From contig JAKCOZ010000018.1 of assembly GCA_022605955.1 (NCBI GenBank), positions 4,968,001 to 5,032,000 of the forward strand: a stretch of DNA of 64,000 bases, read 5' to 3'. A program made the position numbers and the translations under genes. Below, piece after piece: positions 36,101 to 47,984 of this stretch. The notes beneath the pieces were generated by a model. That model had not been told where the DNA came from, did not search any database, and saw only the letters and a program-made list of their open reading frames with translations. The DNA is from Rallus limicola. Its lineage: Eukaryota > Chordata > Aves > Gruiformes > Rallidae. The stretch's first letter is position 1. Each line of letters opens with the position of its first letter.

Positions 36101-38135
36101 TGCTGTACTCCAATATAAACCACAGCAAGTTTACTGCATTGGAACACAAATAGAACATAGTACTCAAGTTTATTACTCTTAAACTATATCCCCTTCTTAT
36201 TTACCTGAATTATGTCTTTTTGCCCATGGAAGGCTTGTGACATCTAACAAATGTCAGTGGGACAAAACAATCTTTGTATACATAGAAGTGATGGAAGAAA
36301 TGTATTTTGGACATGCATTTTGGACTACAATAAATGATGTTCACATGGCTCAAAGCAGAACTTGAAAGGGTTGAATTTATGCTGCAGAAAATATGTAAGA
36401 ATAGTTTTTGCTGTACAGCTTCAGTGGGCTAGGAACACATGCATAGTCAATACTCAGCTAAAGAGCAGCAAGGAGCAAGCCATGGGGATCTGACTGCCTG
36501 CCATTATTTGATTGTACTCTCTGTTACAGAAAGAACACACAATGCTCATGGACACACACAGACATTGTTCTGAGGGGCTAAAACCATAAGAATGTAATAT
36601 CATAAGAAGGATTGTAGTTTTCCAACACTTTCAGACAAATAAGAAGCAGCACACAATGTACATGTGTCACACTCTCCCATTCAAACCATCACCTCCAACA
36701 CTATGGCATAACCCTTGAAAGAGAAATTTATGTGGAGACCCAACCCTGGCCTGCCAGCCAGTCACACCTGGGCCATGATGACAAAATGCAATCACTCAGG
36801 TCATGGATAAGTACACTTCAAAAAGAGCCTATCATTTTTGTAGGACTTAGACATCTCATAAAGACTTTTTGGCAAGTATATTCCTACATTACCAGTTCTG
36901 TGTTAAAGGCCAGGTGGCATTTCATAGGGCTCTCCTGGCTATATATGGCCAAGATAATTTTATGCTACTAACTGTAGGTATTGTTCAATGGAGGGAGTTT
37001 TCCTAATGTCATTTGTATCTTAGTAAAAATTACAGGTGATTCTAGAGAAACTATTTGCACATTGAAACTCTGCATACCAGAATATTAATGGAAAAGACGA
37101 CACACAAAGATCATTTGAACTGGAAGTAATTACTATGACACCAAGTATTCTTTGATGATGCTCTCCATAGTAATCTCTGCCACGTTATAATTTAGGTTCA
37201 GCATTGGAAATTATGATGACTATTAGTAATGTTACAAAATAAATGTTAACAGATATAGCTTTTCTGTCTCTGGAAATTTTTGACATATCAAACATGTTTT
37301 CACCTTGAATTCAGAGACAAACGTCATAAATCTAAGAAAAAAAATAAACATGAGCATCTCAGAAGGCTTTCTTTTTGTTTCAAACTCAGTTGTAATGCTG
37401 TAGATTTCCATAATTTCAGATAAAGCTGTTTCAGCATGAACAGAGAAACATTTTAATTACAAATATTCAAATGGGATATTCCCCACATTTCAAATGTTAT
37501 TTCTCAAATAGAAACCTAATGAAAGATTATCCTTTCCTACAAATACTTTTGATTTTCCTACCTGCTCTACTGCAGGCAAATAGATAGCTCCAAAATACAG
37601 AGTTAGGAGTCAGTAGTTCACAGAGAAGCAAATTCTGTACATGAAAACTGTTGCTTCTTTGAGATATTGTTCCTCTTTTCTAGAGGAGAACATAAAATAA
37701 ATCCATTATAGATTTGCTCATGCTTTTGACTAATGCTAGTAGCTGACACTGCCACAAGAATTTAAGATGAAATAGGAACATTAAACTCAAGGATACACAG
37801 GTAAGTTGAAGCAGCACATGGTCTCTTCTAAACTGAGGGGGGAAAAAAAAAAAACACAAAAAAACCCCCCCAAACAACCAAAAAATCTTATCATGGAAGT
37901 AAAAGCACAACACAGATTTAGAAATTTTTTGCACAGGTTAAGAATGATATAGTCTAAGGGTGTAACAAGTTAGAATTCTTTTCTGGATGATAATGCACTA
38001 TGGATAGAAGGATACTCACAGACCAGTGTGATTTTCTTTAAACTTGTTTCTCTAATCTTAGTAAATTAAAAGTGAAAATGTATAAAGATTCCAAACTTGC
38101 TATGGTAGTTTATACACAATAAATTAAAGTTTTTG
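27145..38135. other. Non-coding DNA, no gene seen; possible regulatory elements
   Basis: About 11 kb without a recognisable gene or retroelement. It contains A runs at 28175-28191 and 31130-31145 and an A/C tract at 37842-37885. Stretches at about 30340-30600 and 34560-34870 are of mixed composition with few simple repeats and could be conserved regulatory DNA; this is an impression, not a test. A 118-codon minus-strand frame (31329-31685) and a 103-codon frame (29616-29927) carry no domain that I recognise. Confidence 0.5.
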
Positions 38136-38263
38136 ACTGAGTTCAAGAAACATCTGGATGATGCACTCAGACATATGTTCTGGTTGGCCTGTGTGGAGCC
38201 AGGAGTTGGACTCTATGATCCTTATGGGTCCCTTCCAACTCAGGAGATTTTGTGATTCTATGA
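38136..38263 (+). mobile_element. CR1 LINE 3'-end fragment
   Basis: GAGTTCAAGAAACATCTGGA, GGAGCCAGGAGTTGGACTCT, ATGATCCTTATGGGTCCCTT and CCAACTCAGGAG match a well-known CR1 3' UTR type. The fragment finishes in TGTGATTCTATGA, the characteristic CR1 tail. At about 128 bp it is a strongly 5'-truncated insertion, as is usual for CR1. It is better preserved than the copy at 5305-5990 and of a different subtype. Confidence 0.92.
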
Positions 38264-41262
38264 AATAACTTGCATGGACAACTAGAGATCAGATGTGCTC
38301 CCCTAGCTGCCAGCCATCTTTCTTGCTTAAAATACCAACCCTGGGGCACTATACATACATCACCAACTCAGCATGGGAAGCTCCACTTTGATGAAATTTT
38401 ATTACTTCTTGAATAGTAAAATGCCATTAAAGTAATTCTAAACCACATATTTTTTCCTACATATTGTGAACTATTAAGATCTCTGTTATATATTAATTAT
38501 TAAACATTATAGACTGCTTAGGTTTCACATACCATATCTGTAAAAAGTTACCAGTTAAGCTGTCACACCTGCTTCTTTGCAAATTAGCTCTCTATAATCT
38601 TTCTACTCTAGAGCTTATAATTAAAAAAGGTCAATTACTTCACTAAAGAGATTTCATCATTTGTTTTGTGTTTTCAGAGAACTTCTAAGTCTTACTGCTT
38701 GTTTTGCAATACACTTAGCAGCAGCATTTAAGTTCTTCACTAATCAAACCTACACACATCCTTCAGCTATAGAAGCCAATATGAGATATAATTTCCATAA
38801 GCTTCAAATACAGGTTCACTGCTTGATCGTCCTTCGTTTCAAGTCAATGAGATTCATGATACTTTTTCACTTAGGTTCTGCAGATAATTCAGCCCGTGCT
38901 GTATAGGAGCCTTTGTTATTTCCTCTTTAAAACAGCATTTCTGTTTTCTTTTTTTTTTTTGTTCCCCTCCCCTGTTCTGCTCCACAAAAATCCACTCCAA
39001 ACAGATCAATGCTATGTGACCACATGGAGATAGATCTATCAGCAGGATTTCCAGGACAACACGGAAGCTTAGGTTATCAAGCAACAAATGAACAGATGGT
39101 CCTGTCATTCCTTATTTCAGAAAAGGTGATTCCAGTGATAACATCTGCTAATAAGCCTTTCTTGAGTATCCTTTAGAAAGTCAGCAAGCTATGGTGTTAG
39201 AAATGAAAGATCAAATTGGGTCAGGCATGCTCTTCTCAAGGTGCACTGTAGCTTTCATAAAGGTAATAGCAAAATGGATTGAATGTTCACTCCACATCAG
39301 CTTCTTTTAAAGGACTAGAAGTACGTCAAGGATATGGCACATAAACTGTATGGATTGGAAGGGGGAGGGGAAGAAAATAAAAAGTACATGGGCTATGCAT
39401 ATTGCTAATCATTATGGAAATATCACAAAGTGGATTTGCTGTTGTCACAGCTGTATTTTGGTCAAGTTTAAAATTTTTTTCCACAGCTAGGAAAACTGAA
39501 AGCCCTTAAAAAAATCCTGTATTACACTGTCAGAAATAGGATGCATTTTTCTGTTTATGCTATTTGATGTATATAAAGGCAACTGTCTACCAAAGGTTAC
39601 AAAAAACACCAAAATGAAAAAATATTTGAAAGCAATTAGCTTTCATTTAAAATTTAGTATATTGATGATTAATAGTCTTTTCTTTTATGAATACTTTTGT
39701 AGTATGAGAATTTTAAGGTATTAGGCAATGATTAGATGATCATCAAGTAAGATTTTGAAAACTCTCTCCTATTAATTGCCACAGGAGTAGGCAATTAAAG
39801 ACTTCAAAAACTTAATAGAGAGTATTTTTGGTATTTATATATATATATATCTTTAAATATATGACCCTCAATACCTGACTGTATTATCCCTTCTGAAGTA
39901 ACATGAATTCACAAAATCAGTGGTTTGGTTTCTTTTATTTCTTTTTTCCAACATTCAAAGGATCAAAAAGGATAGGTATAATATTCTTGATTTATTCTCT
40001 CATCCAGGAGACAATTTTACACTGTCCCATCAGGAGGACTCAAATTTCAGGACAGCTAGCTCTCTTTAGCCAGGTTAGCCTCTCTGCTGCTTATGAAAAG
40101 AATTAGTGAAAGAATTGAAATATAGCATTCATTTAAAATTCTGAAAATCTTCCACATAAAGATCAGTAAAAGAGCCTCTGCTCAGCATTTTCATACAGAT
40201 CTTCCACAGTGTATGCATTTTACAAGTTTTTTGTAAACCCAGGACTAGTGTTTGAGGTCATTTGCCAGTAGAATCTCAAAAAAAAATAGGAGGTTGAGCA
40301 AGCCTGATGGTCCAGACACTCTGCCATGTTTTTCAATTCCAGAACAGAGCTAACTGCTTCCCGTGCAAGCCTATCTGTCCCTGGAGGATTTAGTGTGGTA
40401 AGTTTGGATGCAATCCATCTATTTTAAACACTCTTGTTTCAACAAACTGAGTGATTCTGCTGTTATCCTGAAAAGGTAGCTTATGAGGGAGCACAAATAG
40501 CTCCCCAAATGACTTTGAATATCAAATTAGATGCATTCCTTTCTTCCATTTGCATCTCCTTCCCAGCCACAGATGGTAACGGGGATCTTCTAAAAACAAA
40601 GCTCCACACTAACTTTTTTCTTTTAGTATCAATAGCAGTTCAGTATCTGCAGAGAACTAAAGTCATAGCAAGAGAGATCAATACTCAGTGAAGCACCACA
40701 GATAAAAAGATGCTCAGGTGGACTACTCAAACATCTAGAAAAGAGTTCATTGGTGTGTACAAAGCTCAAAAATGCAGTAGCTTGATACAGGATATTCTGA
40801 AGGCTATTATTTAAAAGCTAAGTTTTAAATAAGACGAGATAAATCATAGGTTTAGATGTTTGGCAGAAGAAGAGAAATAGTAAACCTAGAAGACAGAAAC
40901 AGGATTCACCCACTCTGGGACCATCCACTACAGCAGATTTCTAGTGAACTGTCAATGTTAGCAGTTCAGCTTTTGTCAAATACCAAATATGAAGATTAAT
41001 TACTTTAGAAAGATTTACAGAAAAATTACTAGCAATAATCATCAAGCATGTCTGCCTACTAACACCATGCAGAGTAAGATGGCACAGGCTGCAATTAACA
41101 AATGCCAATACTAACTGCAACTTATTTCCAAACTGTGGTTTTGATTTCTCCAAAGAGGGTTGTATTCTTGCTGACAGAAAGGAGATACTAGGGAACAATC
41201 ATCAGTGGGTGTCTACGCTTAGCTTCATTTTTACAGTAAAAGCCATCTGGTGACTTTACAGA
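38264..41262. other. AT-rich non-coding DNA, no gene seen
   Basis: Nothing identifiable beyond short homopolymers and a (TA)n stretch at about 39836-39850. Confidence 0.55.
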
Positions 41263-41326
41263 AGTTGTACTCATTTATACAAACTGAAGCTCTACAACCT
41301 CTTGTCAGATTAAAATGAGTACAACT
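41263..41326. repeat. 14-bp-arm perfect inverted repeat
   Basis: AGTTGTACTCATTT at 41263-41276 is exactly complementary to AAATGAGTACAACT at 41313-41326, with a 36-base spacer. It would form a stem-loop in single-stranded DNA or RNA. No gene context explains it. Confidence 0.8.
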
Positions 41327-44020
41327 GTGTCATTTTAAACGAAACAGTCCAGGAATACCAATATTGCTCTGTGTCAATACACATTTACTCAGTTATATTT
41401 GAAAAAAGTTTCTCATTTAGTGTCTACCATATCTGATTATTTTTACTGCCTAATTATTCTCAGCATGTCAGAATTAAGTTTTAGTTGGTTATGAATGGCT
41501 CTTATTATAGGGGTGAAGAACCACTGCTGAATTTCAGTTTTCCTTGTTTGCTCCTTAATGATTAGAGTGCAGTTTACAGACTACCCCACCTTCTGTTCTG
41601 CTTGTGTAGTATGGCAGAGAGAAGGCTAATACAGATTTCTTTTATTGCTAAAACATTTTAAATACAAGAGGATGACTTACAAGCTTAGTTTTATTTAAGT
41701 TACCACAGCTTGTGGAGGGTGAGAAAGAATGCTGCTGAGCTTGTTTGTGAGATTGTAAAAAATGAAACAGTAATAAGTAAGATCATAATCTGTCATTCTC
41801 TTTACATAAAATAGCAAAGCCCAGGATGTTCAGTACATTGTGAACTATGAACACCAGCAGATACAATGTCAAAAAATGTTTTTTTAAAGAACATAGTTTC
41901 ACTTTTAAACAAGTGTTTATATTGCATCCATGGATTCTGGAAGACAAATAAAAGTATAAAACTGCTTTATTGTTATAGAATTTTAAAGAAAAAAAAAAAA
42001 GGAAAATAAGACTTCTTTAGAATTCTGTTGTAATACTTTTCCTGAATGTTAATACATTCATGAATATATATGTAAACAGTCAGATATCATGAACTATTTA
42101 TAAAATGATAATACTTTACTAGGAAAATATCAGCTTGATTATATTACCATGAAATGCAATCTGATTAATGTATTTACTTAATAACCTCATTTGGAATTAG
42201 GTGCTTCAATTACAGTCATTACAATCCAAAACAACAGGTAAATAAAAGACTAAATAAAACACATGGGTCCTAAATCAAGCTTCAGTGATAGTAATACCAA
42301 ACTCCCACTCCATGAAGTACCAGGAAAGATGGTGGTTAGAGATGGGCCGTTTAGACTGGAGAGCCATTCACAGAAACTGAGAGCAAAACATTACAAGGCA
42401 ATGTACCAAGAAGCACATCTCCAAATACCAAATCAAGCAATTAATGCACAAGATATAACATTCATACAAACACTCCTAAAGGGGCTCTGAAGTGTCACTC
42501 AATGCAGTCACTATTTGTCACTTAATATCCAGTCACTGTTTGCATACTTCTGATTAAAGCCCATCAGATATCCCAGACTAAGCCTCTTATGTTTCACTAC
42601 TGCTCTTTATGGTTTTCAAACATCTAAGCAGACAAGAGGAGTGACTACAGTACCATACCATGCACTCAAAGGTACAAGGAAACTCCTTGAACAACTACTG
42701 CTCACATTTTCCTTATACATCTGTTTTGTGTTTAAAAAAAGAAAAAAAGTTTAAAAAAAGTTCAAAAACATTCTTGAAATAGAGCTAAAATGTGTATCAC
42801 TATGATTGCCTAATTAGCTTGTTTTTGATAGACACAAGGTAAATGAATGGACAACAGACACAAACTGAAATATAAGAAATTCCATTTAAACTCAATAAAT
42901 AATTGAGGGACATTGTGTGTGGGATTTACTTGGGGTTTTTTGTAATGAAAACAAGGAAGGAGTACCTTCTTAAAAACTTAAACTATAACAATTCAAATAC
43001 TCCAGGACACCTCTATACAGAGTCTCCCTAGAGGTTACTCCACAACTCCATATCACAAAGGAAAATGAATTCTACAAGTCACGCTCCAAGCTTGTAAAGT
43101 GCATAGGGATTTTGTATCTTTCTGACAGAGGGCCTCAGAGTCAGACAAATGTACTGAAAATCCTTAGAGAAATATGTTTCAAAATACTTCTGGGAAACTG
43201 TTCTGTTACTGAAAGGATTAGACACTTTGTAAATCTGTGCTTTGTGCTGCATTCTGCTACCATATTGCTGATAACAGGTACTATACCATAAAAAAATCAA
43301 AGACAATAAAGGAAAAGCTTAAAATTAATGAGATATTCATGACTGATCCTCAGAATGTCCACTTTTTCCAGTTTTGAAGAAAATAAATATTCATGCATAT
43401 CGTACTGTCCCATTCAAACATCTCATTGTATGTGCTCAGCACAGTTCAATTTCTGGGATGGAAGTAGGGCTTGGGTTTGTTTGGTTTGGTTTTTTTTCAT
43501 GCATGGAGTACAGAAGATCTGTCACACAGTTAGAGACTTTACTACCTGGTCTCTGGCTTTTCAGGGGAAGGTTGTTCCTGATGCTAAGACTTAAATTCAG
43601 AAGCTAAATTTTCAGGTGAGTTGGGAACTTATGTTCAACTTCCGCTGTGTGAACCACTATAATAGAAATGTTCTCTACAGAATTTATAGCATTATGGATC
43701 TGAAGTATTATTCTACAGAGATGGCATCACTCACTGACACCATAAATCTTGAGCATATACTATATACTATTTTAAAAGTTAAAAGATAATATTTATGTCC
43801 CTGATAAGCATACCACCTTTTCCTCCAGTAATGGTTCAAAATTGCCTGACAAACTAGGATTATTAGTTTCATAGTCTGTGTTTAATCAACTTCAAGAAGA
43901 AAATTTTCATGAGTTTGGCAATGAATATTAAGCAACGTTCTGGGAAATAGTGGATGTGGAAGACGAATGTCTGCTTATTAGTGGGAAAGAGCAACTTAAA
44001 ACAATGAAACAAAACGTTGT
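41327..44020. other. AT-rich non-coding DNA, no gene seen
   Basis: No gene or transposon is recognised. Overlapping frames near 43355-43607 include a T-rich low-complexity patch and have no domain. Confidence 0.55.
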
Positions 44021-44690
44021 AATGTGTTGGTTGATGAGAACCTCAACATGAACTGGCAATGTGCACTTGCAGCCCAGAAAGCCAACTGTGTCCTGTGCTG
44101 GATCAAAAGCAGCATGACCCTCAGGTGTAGAGAAGTGATACTGCCCCTCTACCCTGCTGTGGTGAGACTCCACTGGAGTACTGCATCCAGGTCTGGTGTC
44201 TCCAGTACAAGACAGACAGGGACTTGTTGGATTAAGTCCAGAGGAGACATGAAGACAATCAGAGGACTGGAGTACCCTTCCTATGAAGGCAGGCTGAGAG
44301 AGTTGGTCTTGTTCAGCCTGTAGAAGAGAAGGCTCTGGGAGACCTTCTAGCAGCCTGTCAGTACCTAAAGGGGCCTAGAGGAAAGCTGTAGAGGGACTGT
44401 TTATCAGAAAGTATAGCATTAGAAAAAGGGGTAATGTATTTAAACTAGAAGAGGGCAGAATTAGGTTAGATATTAGGAAGAAATCCGTCCCTGTGAGGGT
44501 GGGGAAGCCCTGGCACAGGATGCCCAGAGAAGCTGTGGCTGCCCCTAGATCCCTGGCAGTGTTCAAGGCCAGGCTGGATGGGGCTTTGGGCACCCTGGGC
44601 TAGTGGGAGGAGTCCCTGCCCATGGCAGGGGGCTTGGAACTGGATAATCTTCAAAGTCCATTCCAACTCAAAGCATTCTATGACTCTATA
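44021..44690 (+). mobile_element. CR1 LINE 3' fragment (about 670 bp)
   Basis: Recognisable CR1 landmarks run in order: GATACTGCCCCTCTACCCTG, GACTCCACTGGAGTACTGCA, GGCTGAGAGAGTTGGTCTTG, TTCAGCCTGTAGAAGAGAAG, AGGAAGAAATCCGTCCCTGT, TGCCCAGAGAAGCTGTGGCT, CAAGGCCAGGCTGGATGGGG and TGCCCATGGCAGGGGGCTTG. It ends in TTCTATGACTCTAT, the CR1 tail. It covers the very end of the reverse transcriptase ORF and the 3' UTR. The coding part is broken by in-frame stops, so it is inactive. Minus-strand frames across it (43928-44173, 44375-44792) are antisense artefacts. The start is approximate. Confidence 0.95.
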
Positions 44691-47600
44691 ATATAAAATA
44701 AATACTGTAACAAGTACTAAAATTATTACAACCAAAACAGTGTTACAGCTAATACAACATTTTCTTGAATGGATTGCTGTAGTCTGCTCCAACTTTTACA
44801 TTTAACCAAGAAAATGCAACTGATCTTTTATATATATCATATGTAAATGCAGCATGTGCATGTAACACAGAGTAATCTAGAGAGATCCCAAATTTATAGG
44901 ACTTACACATTTTGTAAGATAAGGCTCATGTTTATCTTGTGATGTAGCCTGATGTGTTTTACTTCTACTTTCCACTCTTTAATTTATAAAAAAATGCAGT
45001 TCAGTATGATTCTTAGACTGCACCTCAATCTGATTGTGTCAGTACTCTAATGGTACTTAATATACTTTTCCACTAATGTCAGAAATGTGCTGAAGCACTT
45101 AGCTGAACTGAGACCATTATACAATAATCAATAACAGATCTTCTCATCAGTATAGTTCATTAATAAAAAACTACCAAAGTAGAATAGTAGGTATATTACC
45201 CTGTTCATAAGCATTATTAGCAGGCTTGAGTCACAGGAAAGATTATTGGAAAATGAAACAGAATAATCATGGCTATAGCCTAGATAGAGATCTGAGGAGA
45301 GAACACCACATGGCCATAAAGTAGAACTTCTCTTCAGTTTGCGGTTCTGGCTAAAATTCCATAGCACTGACCTTCTATTAACTATTTCTTCCAAATGTTC
45401 TTGTCATGACCACATCATTAAGTAACGAGGTTTATGTAAGACATATTTTTAAAAGCAAAGTAGATATTCATGAGGCTTTATTCCAAGGTAGTGAAAAAGA
45501 TTTAGCTGATGTCTCAAATATTCTTAGAGGAATGTAGAAAGCTCCAATAATACTGTTGGTTTCTGTGTAAAGAATTTAAATTGGTGTTTTTAAAAGACTA
45601 TGAAAGCTAGTTATCCATTTCAAAAGAAACACTGGAATACCTTAGTAACAATCTTCTGTATAAAAAAAACCCTACCTTTCAAAAAGGTTAGGACCGCAGT
45701 TAGAGATTTGAATGCCACCTAACACTCCTTAAAGAAAACATTTAGAAGGGTCATTCACATAAGCAAAATTGGTAAACGCTTTAAGTGTAGCTTTCAGAAA
45801 AAACAAACAGATTTCCACTGTTAAATAATATTACATATAATGAAATTTAACATATGAAAGACTCCAGTAAATTTTGTTTAAAGTGTTGTCCTAGATTTAA
45901 TAGTAAATTCTCACAAGAGCCATTTTTAGAAAAGCAGAAATATGACAGGACAACAGGGCAATAGAGTGTGCCTAATTCATTCCAATTCACAGAGTAATGC
46001 ATTTCTATTCACACAGTGATGCATTCTAGTTTCCAACATGAGAATCCAATCTACTTGATGCTTAGTAGAGTTGAAACAAAATCACAGCAGCAGAAAACTG
46101 ACATTGTCTATTTTGCTAAATAGAGAAGTATTTTTAAAATGGCTTTTCTCTGTTCTTAAACAGTGTTGGGCTTTATTTATCAAAACACATATTATGACAG
46201 TAGATCTAAAACATTCACAAGAAATGCCAATATTCAGCTGTACCTCTCTTTTGTATGACAACTACAGTTTAGTTTGTATATAGTTACACCTTGGAAAGCT
46301 ACTACTCTGTGATCTGTGAACTTTTCCCTGAGATTTTGGTTTGGTTTTTGGGGGGATTTTTTTTTTGTGTGTGGGGGGGTTTTTTGGTAAGATTTCAACA
46401 CATACCGATTTGCATTGGTGTGCACAGGCTAATTAATATTCCTATAAAAACTAACAAAAAGTAGTGGGTTACTTCAAATTGTAACAATCTCAGAGAAACC
46501 AAATCTAGATTACAATTCTGTCTTTGAAATACTGTGAAGCCTTCATTAGTTATAGCAGAAATGTGAAGTCCAAGAAGCACATTTTTGGAACTGAACTCTT
46601 AACCTGATCACTTGAATGCTTTGCTATTTTTTAAATTGATTTTCTGGGAGAAGAATACAAAGGAAACAAATTCAAACCTGTTTTTATTTCTGATGCATTA
46701 TGCAAGAGTATATCATAGCCTTGTTTGATATAGCAAATGAAGCCAGTAAAGTTGTTTTGAAGAATGTTGGAAACATGGATTTTCCACTGGACTTTGGCTC
46801 TCATTGATTATGTGCTTTTGCACGTTCTATCTCTAATTGTTTGCCACATAGAAAATACTGTGTCTTTTTATAACCATCTACTAAAACTTTGCATGCCCAT
46901 ATAACTAAATTGCCTTTATATTGACCCATCTACTCTGAGGTTTAGTATAATGTAGCTCCAAACAGCCTGTTATAATGCTCTTCAAAGTTATCTGGTGAGT
47001 GATTTCCCATCTGTCCTTTTTTGGTATGCTGAAGGTAATATATTCTAAGTACTTAATCTACTTTATTAACAGGTGTAATCAGTCTTTCTCTGTGCACAGA
47101 CACAGGATAGTATTACTTGGAGCATGAATACAATAAATACAAAATATGGTATTTTACAATCTCACTCCAAGTCAACGTGTGGCGTTAGCACCAAACAATT
47201 TACTACTTCCTGTATTGTTATTAGTATATAATAATGTACATTTAAAACCTATAAAAACAACATCATTTCAAAAAACAAGATCTAAAGATGAACAGAGATG
47301 GAATCACATGTCCATTGTGGAATGAACACATTCCCACAAAAACAAAGATGGATTTACATGTCATATTTCTCATTATGCCTATTGTAACAGCACATAGGGG
47401 AGATGAACTGTGGAAGTGAGTTTTCTTTATAAAGACTGTTTAGAGAACTCCATGTTTTTTAACAGCAAGATTAGATTAAATATGCTGCCTAAAGCAAAAC
47501 AATTCTAAGGAAGTATGTCCCTTTATTTATTGATTTATCAAATATTATAGCTTTCTCCCATGCTGAAAAACAGAAGTACATTTCTTCATAAGTGTTTGTC

Positions 47601-47944
47601 ATTTACCTACACTATGATAATTTGCTCATTAGATAAATGCACATTCAAACCAATTTCATTCTTAAGCAACCCAGCTCAGCCTCAGTAACATACCACTTAC
47701 GTAGCAATCCACCCAGAATATCTTGCAATTAGAACACTAAGCTTGCTTGATCTTAAACTATCCTAGCCTGGGTCACAGAGGTGACTGAAACACTGAAATT
47801 CACCTTGAATATTACTACATTACTAGCCCTTTTTATGACCTGACATTTTAGCAGTACAATCTAAATGCTATCAGTAAGTATTAGTGAAAGTGTATCCTTG
47901 ATCTGCACTTATTTTAGTTCACTAAAGGTCCCATTTGTTTTTAT
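44691..47944. other. AT-rich non-coding DNA, no gene seen
   Basis: A T/G low-complexity tract (46336-46388) is the complement of the A/C tracts elsewhere. An imperfect local duplication lies at about 45990-46030. No gene is recognised. Confidence 0.55.
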
Positions 47945-47984
47945 TGAGGTTAATGGATCTGTGAATACAGATCCATTAACCTCA
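47945..47984. repeat. Perfect 18-bp-arm hairpin with 4-base loop
   Basis: TGAGGTTAATGGATCTGT at 47945-47962 is followed by the loop GAAT and then by its exact reverse complement at 47967-47984. All 18 pairs match. The flanking T44/G85 could add only a wobble. No T-run or gene follows in a way that would suggest a terminator, and this is a eukaryotic genome. A short inverted copying event is the simplest origin. Confidence 0.95.

Noticed and set aside
43928..44792. Overlapping frames around 44 kb on both strands
   Set aside because: They lie within or antisense to the CR1 3' end and are repeat artefacts.
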